Assembly: GCA_963921305.4 (NCBI GenBank)
Contig: CAWUEX030000002.1
Location: 1,736,001-1,800,000 of the forward strand
Direction: 5' to 3'
Length of the DNA: 64,000 nt
DNA from: CAWUEX02 sp963921305
Lineage (GTDB): Bacteria > Pseudomonadota > Alphaproteobacteria > Rhodospirillales > Rhodospirillaceae
Shown here: positions 1 through 9,534 of the stretch, piece by piece
How positions within the stretch are numbered: the first letter of the stretch is position 1
Layout of the letters: the number at the start of each line of letters is the position of its first letter
Notes under the pieces: model-generated
Told to the model about the DNA's origin: nothing
The model's database searches: none
Seen by the model: only the letters and a program-made list of their open reading frames with translations
Program-made: the position numbers and the translations under genes

Positions 1-38
1 GGGCCGTGTTTGCCACCATCCGCGATCGCTTTGCCTAG
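1..38 (+). CDS. 3' end of an unidentified gene (partial)
   Basis: The first 38 bases read in one frame as a short C-terminal peptide (A-V-F-A-T-I-R-D-R-F-A) ending in TAG. The composition looks coding and the gene would run convergently into gltB, overlapping its stop codon by 4 bases. Too little is present to name a family, and an open frame this short could be chance. Confidence 0.35.
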   Translation, partial: AVFATIRDRFA

Positions 39-3000
39 GCTTTCTTCTTGTCGTCGGACTTGGCGTGCGGGGCGTCGCGTTGAACCGGCACATCCAGCTT
101 GTTGAGCATTTCTTTCGGCACCACTTGCCAGAACTTCCGGACCTCGCGGTCCCAATTCACAAGAATGCGTTCCGCCCAGGCGGAGCCGGTTTCCTTGTGG
201 TGTTCGCTCACCAGGCTCCGCAGCATGGCTTCATAGTGGCCCACTTCGATGCGCTGGTAGATCACGGAGTCCGGATTTACCCGGTATTCGAAGTCTTCGT
301 TGCTGTCGTAAACGAATGCCATGCCACCGGTCATACCCGCCGCGAAATTCGGGCCCACCGGTCCAAGAATAACCGTCGCACCTCCGGTCATGTATTCGCA
401 GCCGTTAGATCCGCACCCTTCGACGACGGCGATTGCACCTGAGTTGCGCACGCAGAACCGCTCTGCCGCTTGCCCGGCCGCAAACAGTTTGCCGCTGGTC
501 GCGCCGTAGAGCACGGTATTGCCGATAATGGTGTTGAGATGTGTCGGGAACGTCGAGGTCGTCGTCGGCCGGATGACGATGGTGGCACCGGACAGGCCTT
601 TACCGACATAGTCGTTGGAGTCACCCAGCACCTCAAGCTTCAAGCCTTGAACGCCGAACGCGCCCAGAGACTGGCCGCAACTGCCGCGCAGGCGCACGGT
701 GATGTGGCCGGGCTGAAGGCCGGTCAATCCATACTTGGTGACGATCTTGTGCGAGAGCTTGGTGCCGATCGCGCGCTGCGTGTTGCCGACGTTATAGGTC
801 AACTGCATCTTCTCGCCGTCCTCCAAAGCAGGCGCGGCATCGCGGATCATCTGGGCATCCAGTGTTTCCGGAACCTCGTTGCGTCCCTCGGTCATGTTAC
901 GGGTCGGCAGACCGCCGGAATCCGGCTGTACCAGCAGCGGGTTAAGGTCCAGGTCGTCCAAATGTGCCGAGCCACGGCTGACCTGGTGCAACAGGTCTGT
1001 CCGCCCGATCACATCGTTCAAGGACGTAAAGCCAAGTTCGCCAAGCACGTCGCGTACTTCTTCGGCGAGGAAGGTCATCAGGTTGACCACTTTCTCAGGT
1101 GTGCCGGTGAATTTCTGGCGCAGCGCACTGTCTTGAGTACACACACCAACGGGGCAGGTGTTGGAATGACACTGCCGCACCATGATGCAGCCCATGGCAA
1201 TCAGGGAACTGGTGCCGATGCCGAACTCCTCGGCGCCCATCATCGCCGCCATGACGATATCACGACCGGTCTTCAGGCCACCGTCCGTGCGCAGTACCAC
1301 ACGGTGGCGCAAACGGTTCAGAGTCAAAACCTGGTGGACTTCCGTCAGACCCATTTCCCACGGCAGCCCGGCGTACTTGATCGATGTCTGCGGGCTGGCG
1401 CCGGTGCCGCCGGAGTGGCCCGACACCAAAATGATATCCGCATTCGCTTTGGCGACCCCTGCGGCAATCGTACCGATGCCTGTGCGTGACACCAGTTTCA
1501 CCGTTACCCGCGCACGCGGATTGATTTGCTTCAGGTCGTAGATCAACTGCGCCAGGTCTTCGATGGAATAGATGTCGTGATGCGGCGGCGGTGAGATCAG
1601 CATTACGCCTTCAGTCGCGTGGCGCAGTTCCGCAATTTCCGCGGTGACCTTGAATCCAGGAAGCTGTCCGCCTTCGCCGGGCTTCGCCCCTTGCGCGACT
1701 TTGATTTCGATCTCGCGGCACTGGTTCAGATATTCCGCCGTGACGCCGAAGCGGCCCGATGCAATCTGTTTGATCGCTGAATTGGCGTTGTCGCCGTTTG
1801 GCGCGGGCTTATAGCGCTTGCGGTCTTCCCCGCCTTCACCGGAGTCGGATTTCGCGCCGATGCGGTTCATGGCGATGTTTAGGGTGCCATGCGCTTCGGG
1901 ACTCAGCGCCCCCAGCGACATACCCGGCGTGACGAAGCGTTTGCGAATTTCTGTGGTCGATTCAACCTGTTCCGGCGGAACGCGCTCATTCACCCGGCGG
2001 AAATCAAGCAGGTCGCGCAAGTTGATCGGTGGCAGCTTGCGCATCCCTTCGGAGTAGCGCTGGTAAATCTGGTAGCTGTCTTTCTCGACGGCGGCCTGCA
2101 GCGTATGAATCAGCCGGCCATCGAAGCTATGAGCTTCTTGTGAGTGGGCGCGATAACGATAGAACCCGCCAACCGGCAAGGTGACGACGCCCGGCTGAAA
2201 CCCTTTGCCATGCTGGCTGCGTGCCTTCTTCTGAATGCCCGGCATCCCAATGCCTGAAATGCGGGACGTCATACCCGGGAAAAACTCCGCGACCAGGGAG
2301 CGCGACAGGCCAACGGCCTCGAAATTATATCCGCCGCGGTAAGAGCTGATGACGGAGATGCCCATCTTGGACATGATCTTACGCAGCCCTTCGTCGACCG
2401 CCTTCTTGAACCGGGCCATGGCCTCGTTCAAAGACATCTCGCCAAACAAACCCTTGCGATGACGGTCCGCAATCGCTTCCTGCGCCAGATAGGCGTTCAC
2501 TGTCGTTGCGCCTACGCCAATCAAAACGGCGAAGTAGTGCGTGTCCAAGCACTCACCTGACCGCACATTGAGAGAGGTAAACGTGCGCAATTTCTGCTTG
2601 GTCAAGTGCGTGTGCACCGCGCCGGTTGCCAGGATCATGGGGATCGGCGCGCTGTCTTCTGTGATCGTCATGTCCGACAGGATCACATGGGTGCAGCCGC
2701 CGCGTACCGCGTCCTCGGCTTCCTTCTGAATGCGGGAGACGGCTTTACGCAGCGCGTTGCGGGTCGCGCCGCTGACGTCGAAGGTGCAGTCGATCTCGAC
2801 CACCTTGTCTCCCATGTGGTCCCGCAGCATCTTGTACTGGGCATTGGTCAGAACCGGGCTCGACAGTTGCAGCACGTCACACTGACTTGGGTCTGCCTCG
2901 AGAATGTTGCCCAAATTCCCCAGCCGGGTGTTCAAGGTCATCACCCGGGTTTCGCGCAAACTGTCGATCGGTGGATTGGTCACCTGACTGAAATTTTGCC

Positions 3001-4624
3001 GGAAGAAATTGTGCAGACCGCGGTAACTGTCTGACAGCACCGCAAGCGGGGCGTCGTCACCCATGGACCCCGTGGCTTCCTTGGCATCGACCACCATGGG
3101 GTGGAGGATGAGCTCCAAGTCTTCCATGGTCATGCCATAGGTCACCTGGCGGCGGCGCAGCTCTTCGATGGGCATGTCGCCGCACGCGGTCGTGTCATCC
3201 GCATCCTCGGTGTTAACCAGGGTCGTGTTTTTGACCCACTCCTCATAGGGATTGGCGCTGGCGAGTAAGTCTTTCAGTTCGGTATCGCGGTAGAACCGGC
3301 CCTCGTCGAGGTCGACGGCGATCATTTCGCCTGGTCCGACGCGGCCCTTTTCCTCAACTTCGGCATTGGGCACATGCACCATGCCGGTTTCCGATCCGAC
3401 GATGAGTAGATTGTCTTTGGTCAGGGTGTAGCGCATGGGGCGCAGGCCGTTGCGGTCCATGCCGGCAATGACCCAGCGGCCGTCTGCGGCGCATATCGCG
3501 GCCGGGCCGTCCCAAGGTTCCATCACCGCGTTGCAATAGGCAAACAACGCGCGGTGGTTGTCGGGCATTACCGCGTTCTGGCTAATGCTCTCTGGAATTA
3601 ACAGGGACTTCGCCATCGCCGCATTGCGTCCGGCGCGGCAGATCAGTTCGAACACCGCATCCAAGGCGGCTGAATCCGAGCTGCCACCCTGAATGATCGG
3701 CTTCAAGTCCTCGATGTCATCGCCAAATAAATCGGATGCCAGGCGGCACTCGTGGGCTTTCATCCAGTTGGAGTTGCCCAGCAGGGTGTTGATTTCACCG
3801 TTGTGCGCGAGTGTGCGGAACGGCTGAGCCAGCCACCAGGTCGGGAAGGTGTTGGTCGAATAGCGCTGGTGATAAATCGCGAACGACGAAATGAAACGCT
3901 CGTCCAGCAGGTCCGGATAAAACGTTGTCAGTTGCTCAGCCAGGAACATGCCCTTGTAGATGATCGAGCGGCTGGACAGCGAGCAGATGTAGAAGTCATT
4001 GATCGCTTCTTCTTTCACCCGCTTTTCGATGCGCCGGCGCACGACATAGAGATCGCGCTCAAGTGCTTCCACGTCCATGCCGCGCGGATTCGACAGCATG
4101 ATTTGCTCAATTTCAGGCCGCGTGGCGTTGGCTTTCTCGCCGATGACCGAGATGTCCACCGGCACCTGGCGCCAGCCGTAAATCTTATATCCCGCGGAGA
4201 GCACTTCGCTTTCGACGATCGTGCGGCAGGTCTCCTGCGCGCCGAGGTCCGACTTGGGCAGGAACACCATGCCGACGGCAAGGGTTTCGTCCTCAGCCAG
4301 TTCATGGCCGGTGCGAATAACGTGCTCGCGGAAAAAGTCTTGTGGCACTTCTACATGAATGCCGGCACCGTCACCTGTCTTGCCGTCCGCATCGACGGCG
4401 CCGCGGTGGTACAAAACCTTGAGCGCTTCGACGCCCGCCACGACCACATCCCGGCGGGGTTGACCGTCGATGGCCACCACCATGCCAACACCGCAGTTGT
4501 CGTGCTCCCATGCCGGATCATAGGCGGTGGCAGCGTTCAGCTTGGCTGTGTTGCTCTTCCAAGCCGCGACAAAGGCTTCTCCGGACTCAGGCGTAACGTG
4601 CGTATCCATATCTTTCGGTGCCAT
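35..4624 (-). CDS. gltB: Glutamate synthase [NADPH] large subunit
   Basis: GOGAT alpha subunit: moves the amide nitrogen of glutamine onto 2-oxoglutarate, giving two glutamates, in the cytosol with GltD. The start chosen (ATG at 4624) gives 1529 aa. An in-frame upstream ATG would add 47 basic residues that overlap gltD and look non-coding. A propeptide of about 43 residues precedes the class II amidotransferase nucleophile Cys44 (context H-D-N-C-G-V-G). The central and FMN synthase domains follow, with the SDSGEGGED stretch and, near residue 1150, the Cys-rich QCHSNTCPVGVC motif of the 3Fe-4S cluster. The C-terminal glycine-rich beta-helix domain closes the protein. Length is normal for the bacterial enzyme. 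The gene lies 10 bases downstream of gltD and is surely co-transcribed with it. Confidence 0.98.
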   Translation of the reverse strand: MAPKDMDTHVTPESGEAFVAAWKSNTAKLNAATAYDPAWEHDNCGVGMVVAIDGQPRRDVVVAGVEALKVLYHRGAVDADGKTGDGAGIHVEVPQDFFREHVIRTGHELAEDETLAVGMVFLPKSDLGAQETCRTIVESEVLSAGYKIYGWRQVPVDISVIGEKANATRPEIEQIMLSNPRGMDVEALERDLYVVRRRIEKRVKEEAINDFYICSLSSRSIIYKGMFLAEQLTTFYPDLLDERFISSFAIYHQRYSTNTFPTWWLAQPFRTLAHNGEINTLLGNSNWMKAHECRLASDLFGDDIEDLKPIIQGGSSDSAALDAVFELICRAGRNAAMAKSLLIPESISQNAVMPDNHRALFAYCNAVMEPWDGPAAICAADGRWVIAGMDRNGLRPMRYTLTKDNLLIVGSETGMVHVPNAEVEEKGRVGPGEMIAVDLDEGRFYRDTELKDLLASANPYEEWVKNTTLVNTEDADDTTACGDMPIEELRRRQVTYGMTMEDLELILHPMVVDAKEATGSMGDDAPLAVLSDSYRGLHNFFRQNFSQVTNPPIDSLRETRVMTLNTRLGNLGNILEADPSQCDVLQLSSPVLTNAQYKMLRDHMGDKVVEIDCTFDVSGATRNALRKAVSRIQKEAEDAVRGGCTHVILSDMTITEDSAPIPMILATGAVHTHLTKQKLRTFTSLNVRSGECLDTHYFAVLIGVGATTVNAYLAQEAIADRHRKGLFGEMSLNEAMARFKKAVDEGLRKIMSKMGISVISSYRGGYNFEAVGLSRSLVAEFFPGMTSRISGIGMPGIQKKARSQHGKGFQPGVVTLPVGGFYRYRAHSQEAHSFDGRLIHTLQAAVEKDSYQIYQRYSEGMRKLPPINLRDLLDFRRVNERVPPEQVESTTEIRKRFVTPGMSLGALSPEAHGTLNIAMNRIGAKSDSGEGGEDRKRYKPAPNGDNANSAIKQIASGRFGVTAEYLNQCREIEIKVAQGAKPGEGGQLPGFKVTAEIAELRHATEGVMLISPPPHHDIYSIEDLAQLIYDLKQINPRARVTVKLVSRTGIGTIAAGVAKANADIILVSGHSGGTGASPQTSIKYAGLPWEMGLTEVHQVLTLNRLRHRVVLRTDGGLKTGRDIVMAAMMGAEEFGIGTSSLIAMGCIMVRQCHSNTCPVGVCTQDSALRQKFTGTPEKVVNLMTFLAEEVRDVLGELGFTSLNDVIGRTDLLHQVSRGSAHLDDLDLNPLLVQPDSGGLPTRNMTEGRNEVPETLDAQMIRDAAPALEDGEKMQLTYNVGNTQRAIGTKLSHKIVTKYGLTGLQPGHITVRLRGSCGQSLGAFGVQGLKLEVLGDSNDYVGKGLSGATIVIRPTTTSTFPTHLNTIIGNTVLYGATSGKLFAAGQAAERFCVRNSGAIAVVEGCGSNGCEYMTGGATVILGPVGPNFAAGMTGGMAFVYDSNEDFEYRVNPDSVIYQRIEVGHYEAMLRSLVSEHHKETGSAWAERILVNWDREVRKFWQVVPKEMLNKLDVPVQRDAPHAKSDDKKKA

Positions 4625-4634
4625 ATCGATGTCC

Positions 4635-6104
4635 TTAACTTGCCTTGCGCAGCGATGTGACGTTTTCCGTCGCCTTCGCCGAGAGATACTTATGAATGCT
4701 TGCCGCGGCGTCGCGGCCGTCGCGGATCGCCCACACCACGAGGGAGGCGCCGCGCACGATGTCACCGGCGGCGAATACGCCGTCCATGTTAGTCATCAGC
4801 GTTTTGTAGTCGGCCTTGACCGTGCCCCAACGGGTGATGCCCAGTTCCGGTTCGCCAAACAAGCCGGGCAGGTCCTCGGGATCGAAGCCGAGCGCCTCGA
4901 TGACGATGTCGGCAGGCACGACGAATTGCGAACCGTCGATCACTTCCGGTTTGGCGCGGCCGCTGGCATCTGGCGTACCCAAGCGCATGCGCACTGCCCG
5001 CACGCCCGTCGCCGTGTTGTCGTCATCATGCAGAACCGCTTCGGGTGCAGACAGCCAGACAAACTCGACCCCTTCTTCGATCGCGTTCGCCACTTCGCGC
5101 TGGGAGCCAGGCATATTGTCGCGGTCGCGGCGGTACAGACATTTGACCGACTTTGCACCCTGCCGCACCGCCGTGCGCACGCAGTCCATCGCCGTATCGC
5201 CACCGCCAATCACCACTACGTTCTTGCCCGTGGCGTTGAGCGTGCCGTCATCGAAGTCTTCAACCTTATCGCCCAGGCCTTTGCGGTTCGACGCGGTCAG
5301 GTAGGTCATGGCGGGGAAGACACCGTCGGCGCCGACACCGGGGCAGGCGAGCGCGCGGGCTTTGTACACACCCGTGGTGATGAGCAGCGCATCGTGCTTT
5401 TCGCGCAGGTCGGCAAAGCTGACATCTTCACCGACATTGCAGTTCAGGTGAAAAGTCACGCCGGAGTCTTCCAGCAACTTCGAGCGGCGCTCGACGACAT
5501 ACTTTTCGAGTTTGAAGTTCGGAATGCCGTAAATCAGCAGACCACCAACACGGTCATAGCGGTCATACACGTCGACCTTATAGCCCGCGCGGCGCAGCTC
5601 CTCGGCAGCGGCCATGCCGCCCGGTCCCGCGCCGATAATCCCAACGGAATAGTCGAGCTCTTGCAGAGGCGTGACCGGTTTGACCCAGCCGCGCTCCCAC
5701 GCGGTGTCGGTGATGTATTTCTCAACTGATCCGATGGTGACCGTGCCGTGCTGGGATTGCTCAAGTACACACGACCCCTCGCACAACCGGTCCTGTGGGC
5801 AGATGCGGCCGCAAATCTCGGGCATATTGTTTGTGGCGGACGACACCTCATAAGCCTCTTCCAGACGGCCTTCCGCTGTCAGCTTGAGCCAGTCGGGAAT
5901 ATTGTTCTGGACCGGGCAGTGCACCTGGCAAAACGGAATGCCGCATTGCTCGCAGCGGGAGGCTTGGTCACCCGCTTTGTCGTCGGCGAACTGATCATAG
6001 ATTTCTCCGAAATCACGGCGCCGCGTCTCAGCCGGGCGTTTGTCGGGCCAAGACTGCTCGAGACGGGTGAACTGCAGCATTTGCCGAGACTTGGTGTCGC
6101 TCAT
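4635..6104 (-). CDS. gltD: Glutamate synthase [NADPH] small subunit
   Basis: GOGAT beta subunit (489 aa). It takes electrons from NADPH through FAD and passes them over Fe-S clusters to GltB. The N-terminal region carries two Cys groups (CEQCGIPFCQVHCP near residues 47-60 and CGRICPQDRLCEGSC near 95-110) for 4Fe-4S clusters. A GxGxxG FAD-binding fold (GIIGAGPGGMAA, about residue 155) and a second dinucleotide fold for NADPH (VVVIGGGDTAMD, about residue 295) follow. The ATG at 6104 is preceded by a strong AGGAGG-type ribosome binding site. It is the first gene of the gltD-gltB operon; the reversed order (D before B) is one of the known arrangements. Confidence 0.98.
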   Translation of the reverse strand: MSDTKSRQMLQFTRLEQSWPDKRPAETRRRDFGEIYDQFADDKAGDQASRCEQCGIPFCQVHCPVQNNIPDWLKLTAEGRLEEAYEVSSATNNMPEICGRICPQDRLCEGSCVLEQSQHGTVTIGSVEKYITDTAWERGWVKPVTPLQELDYSVGIIGAGPGGMAAAEELRRAGYKVDVYDRYDRVGGLLIYGIPNFKLEKYVVERRSKLLEDSGVTFHLNCNVGEDVSFADLREKHDALLITTGVYKARALACPGVGADGVFPAMTYLTASNRKGLGDKVEDFDDGTLNATGKNVVVIGGGDTAMDCVRTAVRQGAKSVKCLYRRDRDNMPGSQREVANAIEEGVEFVWLSAPEAVLHDDDNTATGVRAVRMRLGTPDASGRAKPEVIDGSQFVVPADIVIEALGFDPEDLPGLFGEPELGITRWGTVKADYKTLMTNMDGVFAAGDIVRGASLVVWAIRDGRDAAASIHKYLSAKATENVTSLRKAS

Positions 6105-6508
6105 AGCTTCCTACCTCCTGGCGGCCTCCCACGTCCTCCGCGCGGGGACGCGCAGGGGAGACGAGGCCCGGTCCGGCAGTTTTGAGCCCGCTGCCGGTGA
6201 TCACTCGTGATGTCGCATTTCGGTTTCAGCCGTTTCTCGGCCGGGTCGTCCGCGGGTCCGTTCAACCGGACCCTTCTTAAAGTTGGCTACAGTATACCGG
6301 CGTAACCCCGCGATGGCCATGCCAAAACGCGATTTTAGGTAATATATATTGACCTAAAAGAGATTGGGTAGGTTCACCGCAGGGGAAAAAATCGGATTAG
6401 TTGCAAGTTAAGCCAAAAAAATAGTTACCATTTGTGTACTAAAAGCCGCCTGGGTGAGGTTTGGCTGCCATGATATAACGGCTTAGGAGCGGCAGTTGGG
6501 GGCCAGCC
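6105..6508. promoter_or_regulatory. Divergent gltD/uppP intergenic region with an AT-rich inverted repeat
   Basis: This 404-base gap separates gltD (minus) from uppP (plus) and should hold both promoters. Its most visible element is a perfect inverted repeat with 8-base arms TTTTAGGT (6333-6340) and ACCTAAAA (6352-6359) around an 11-base AT-rich spacer. It sits in an otherwise GC-rich region and looks like an operator for a dimeric regulator. No small gene was seen in the gap. Which gene the site controls is not decided by the sequence. Confidence 0.45.
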
Positions 6509-7312
6509 GTGGCTTTGACACAAATTATAGTGCTGGCGGTTGTTCAGGGGATCACCGAGTTCCTGCCCATCAGTTCCTCCGGTCACCTTGTTCTCGTGCC
6601 CTTTTTCACCGATTGGCCCGATCAGGGCCTGACAATGGACGTCGCCGTGCACGTCGGCACCTTGGGCGCGGTGATCATCTATTTTTGGCAGGATTTGCTC
6701 GCCATGGTGCGCGGCCTATGGCGCCTACTGCGCGGTCGGCGTGATCCTGGCGCGACCCTCGCTGGGTTGGTCGCGGTGGGTACTATTCCGGTTCTTATCG
6801 CTGGATACCTGGTTGACCGCTATGCCGGGGATGCACTGCGGTCGATCGTGGTGATTGGTTGGGCAACCCTTGGGTTCGGCTTGTTGTTGTTCGTTGCAGA
6901 TCGCCTGTCCATGACGGTCAAGCGGGTCGAACATTTGGGTCTGATTGATGCGCTGGTGATCGGACTGGCCCAGGTTTTGGCTCTCATTCCCGGCACCAGC
7001 CGCTCGGGCATCACCATGACCGCGGCTCGCATTCTCGGCTACGAGAGGGTCGAAGCGGCGCGTTTTTCCATGCTGCTGTCGATCCCGACCATCGCCGCTT
7101 CGGGCCTATGGCTGGGTCTGTCCCTTTATGAAGCGGATGACATGCAACTCACCCAGGGTGCGGTTATGGCCGCTGGATTGGCATTCGTGACGGCGATCCT
7201 GTCGATCGCGGCGCTCATGGCATGGCTCCAGCGTTCGACCTTTACACCGTTCGTCATCTACCGCGTGATTTTGGGAGCCGGCCTGCTGGCCGTGGCCTAT
7301 GGCTGGGTCTGA
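6509..7312 (+). CDS. uppP: Undecaprenyl-diphosphate phosphatase
   Basis: Integral inner-membrane phosphatase (267 aa) that recycles undecaprenyl pyrophosphate to the monophosphate carrier used for peptidoglycan and O-antigen; also known as BacA. Both family signatures are present: GITEFLPISSSGH at residues 14-26 and PGTSRSG near residue 160. Multiple hydrophobic helices cover the rest of the chain. The start is a GTG at 6509, matching the usual N-terminus of the family. Length is typical. Confidence 0.96.
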   Translation: MALTQIIVLAVVQGITEFLPISSSGHLVLVPFFTDWPDQGLTMDVAVHVGTLGAVIIYFWQDLLAMVRGLWRLLRGRRDPGATLAGLVAVGTIPVLIAGYLVDRYAGDALRSIVVIGWATLGFGLLLFVADRLSMTVKRVEHLGLIDALVIGLAQVLALIPGTSRSGITMTAARILGYERVEAARFSMLLSIPTIAASGLWLGLSLYEADDMQLTQGAVMAAGLAFVTAILSIAALMAWLQRSTFTPFVIYRVILGAGLLAVAYGWV

Positions 7313-7332
7313 CGGCTAAGCGGCCCGCAAGC

Positions 7333-8316
7333 CTATGGGTGAGCTTGGATGCGTAGCTTTTTCTGTTGTTGATGTGGGCGAAAGCGGCGCAGATAGGTCG
7401 GGACGATGGATTCCACGGTTGTGGGCGTGATTCCAAGGTCATCAAGGCCGGGTTTTGACCCGTCAGCAACGTTATCCGTTTGCAACAGTTTGATCTGGTC
7501 CGGCGTGAGCAGCGGCTTAGGAAGGTATTGAAGGAAGACCGCCTGAATGCGGCCAATTAAGAACGGCAAACCCAAAACCCATGCATTGCGGTCCGTATAC
7601 TTGTTTATCAGCTCCAACACGGCCCGCATGTCATAGACGTTGGGACCGGTCAGTTCGTAGGTCTGTCCCGCGTGGGTGTCCTCCATCAGAGCGGCCATGG
7701 CTGCCGCGGCGACATCGCCGACATATACGGGCTGAAACTTCGTGCCGCCGCCGCCGTCCGTGTGGGGATTCAAATCGGTGAAATAGGGCATGATCCCAAA
7801 GGTCCGTCCCATATCAGCGAACATGTTGAAGAAGCCGTCCTCTGGCCCAAAGATCACACTGGGCCGCAGAATTGTGGCGCGCGGGTACGCGTCCAGCACC
7901 GCGGACTCACCGGCGGCTTTTGAACGGGCATAAGCCGATGCAGACTCTGCGCTGGCCCCTAGAGCGGACAGATGCACCATGCGGCCCGCTCCCGCGTTAG
8001 CCGCAGCTTGAGCGATCCGCGCGGCGGCGCCGACATGCATGGCCTCGAAGGTGCGGCTACCGCGCTCAAAGAGAATCCCGACACAGTTTACGACGGCGTC
8101 CGCTCCAGCTACGGCGCGGGCGACATCCGCGTCCGAGGTCACCGACGCCGGCATGAAACTGACTTGTCCCAGGTCGCCGCTGGTTTTCAGGAAATCCGCT
8201 TTCTCGACGTCGCGGACCGCGACCCGCACGCGGACGCCGGCTTCTGCGAGACGGCGGACGATATACCGCCCGACAAATCCAGATCCTCCGAACACAGTGA
8301 CCAGGCGGTTTTTCAT
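7333..8316 (-). CDS. NAD(P)-binding epimerase/reductase, NDUFA9-like (complex I-associated)
   Basis: Atypical short-chain dehydrogenase of 327 aa. The N-terminus carries a GGSGFVGRY dinucleotide-binding loop (about residues 10-18), then VNCVGI and a YARSK sequence in the place of the catalytic YxxxK. It resembles the alphaproteobacterial homologues of the mitochondrial complex I subunit NDUFA9, commonly annotated as complex I NDUFA9 family proteins. No nuo genes are nearby, so the link to complex I is by family only. It ends 20 bases from the end of uppP (convergent). Confidence 0.85.
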   Translation of the reverse strand: MKNRLVTVFGGSGFVGRYIVRRLAEAGVRVRVAVRDVEKADFLKTSGDLGQVSFMPASVTSDADVARAVAGADAVVNCVGILFERGSRTFEAMHVGAAARIAQAAANAGAGRMVHLSALGASAESASAYARSKAAGESAVLDAYPRATILRPSVIFGPEDGFFNMFADMGRTFGIMPYFTDLNPHTDGGGGTKFQPVYVGDVAAAAMAALMEDTHAGQTYELTGPNVYDMRAVLELINKYTDRNAWVLGLPFLIGRIQAVFLQYLPKPLLTPDQIKLLQTDNVADGSKPGLDDLGITPTTVESIVPTYLRRFRPHQQQKKLRIQAHP

Positions 8317-8371
8317 GTGCGGTTCACCTTCATGACGTCATCTCTGGGCGCAGATGCAAGCGGCGTTGAAA

Positions 8372-8419
8372 CCGCGACACCCGATGCGCGGAAAGCCGCG
8401 ACACCCCATGCGCGGAAAG
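8372..8419. repeat. Two tandem copies of a 24-bp unit
   Basis: Positions 8372-8395 and 8396-8419 are the same 24-base sequence with one mismatch (CCG against CCC), lying between the NDUFA9-like gene and tRNA-Leu. Probably a recent slippage duplication; no function is apparent. Confidence 0.8.
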
Positions 8420-8483
8420 TGGCACAGGCGTCCTGTCATGGCAATAAACCGCAGGATAGGCCCGCATTCCAGCCAGGGTTTCG

Positions 8484-8511
8484 TTGACAAAGGTTGATGG
8501 AAGGCGATATG
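8484..8511 (+). promoter_or_regulatory. Probable sigma-70 promoter of tRNA-Leu
   Basis: A perfect TTGACA (8484-8489) is followed after 16 bases by GATATG (8506-8511), about 48 bases before the tRNA. The -35 box is excellent and the -10 box weak, which is common in Alphaproteobacteria. Position supports tRNA transcription. Confidence 0.45.
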
Positions 8512-8558
8512 CCTTCGGCCCCCAAGTCCGGGCCAGTTTTGATCCACTGGCTGTCGGC

Positions 8559-8645
<87 letters not shown>

Positions 8646-8727
8646 TTACGGGGCACGATAAGACCCACGCGTGCAGGGCACGATAGAAACACAGGTTTTA
8701 GAACGTAACGGCCGCAGGGGGGCGCCG

Positions 8728-9336
8728 GTGACCAATCACGTGCATCAGGGAGATCTGCCGGAGGGCCTGGCCTTTTCCGGGGCCGTCGCCGTCGATACGG
8801 AAACGATGGGTCTGAATATCGCCCGCGACCGCCTGTGCGTGGTTCAGCTGTCCGCCGGTGATGGCGATAGCCACATCATTCAGGTCAAAGCGCCCTACGA
8901 GGCGCCACGCCTGTGCGCGCTACTGACCGATACAAAGCTCGTGAAGATTTTTCACTTCGCCCGTTTCGATCTGGCGATACTCCTCAAGCATTTCGGCGTG
9001 CGCTGCGAGCCGGTCTATTGCACCCGAACTGTGTCCCGCCTGTGCCGCACAAATACCGACCGTCATGGTTTGAAAGACCTGTGCCGCGAGTATCTTGGGT
9101 TGGAGATCTCCAAACAACAGCAGACGTCCGACTGGGCGGCAGAGTCCTTGACCCCCGAACAAGTGGACTACGCTGCGGCCGATGTCCTTTATCTCCACCG
9201 CCTCAAAGAGGCGATGGATCAGCTCGTTGACCGGGAAGGCCGGCGCGACTTGGCCGAAGCCTGTTTCCGGTTCCTGCCTGATCGCGCGGCGCTAGACGTC
9301 GCGGGCTGGCCCGATGAGGACATTTTCGCCCACTAA
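8728..9336 (+). CDS. RNase D-like 3'-5' exonuclease
   Basis: DEDDy-type exonuclease (202 aa from GTG 8728). Exo I is VDTETMGL, Exo II is HFARFDLAIL and Exo III is YAAADVLYL with the Tyr and Asp of the DEDDy subclass. It has only the catalytic domain and no HRDC domain, as in the short alphaproteobacterial RNase D proteins that act in RNA 3' trimming. The GTG start is chosen because a GCAGGGGG stretch lies just upstream; an ATG at 8671 would add 19 residues that overlap the tRNA-proximal leader. It sits upstream of the kdsD-lpt block. Confidence 0.9.
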   Translation: MTNHVHQGDLPEGLAFSGAVAVDTETMGLNIARDRLCVVQLSAGDGDSHIIQVKAPYEAPRLCALLTDTKLVKIFHFARFDLAILLKHFGVRCEPVYCTRTVSRLCRTNTDRHGLKDLCREYLGLEISKQQQTSDWAAESLTPEQVDYAAADVLYLHRLKEAMDQLVDREGRRDLAEACFRFLPDRAALDVAGWPDEDIFAH

Positions 9337-9534
9337 GGCAGGCGTTCCAGCGTTTCGTTGACCGGATTCCCGCGAGTCGCCATACTCTTGACCCTCGACC
9401 ATAGAGCGGGCATTTCAGCCTGCCTTTGACAGGGCCGCGTGGGTGTCCCACATAACCGGAGAGCGCCGGACAACCGGTTAACCCGATCAAGTTTCGTCAG
9501 ACACAAGTTTCACTCAACACACGTGGACCGCGGT

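Noticed and set aside
470..1489. Long open frame on the plus strand opposite gltB
   Set aside because: It mirrors the gltB codons, has no family features and gltB is certain on the other strand.
4527..5729. 400-codon open frame opposite gltD
   Set aside because: Antisense shadow caused by GC-rich codon use; gltD motifs are complete on the minus strand.
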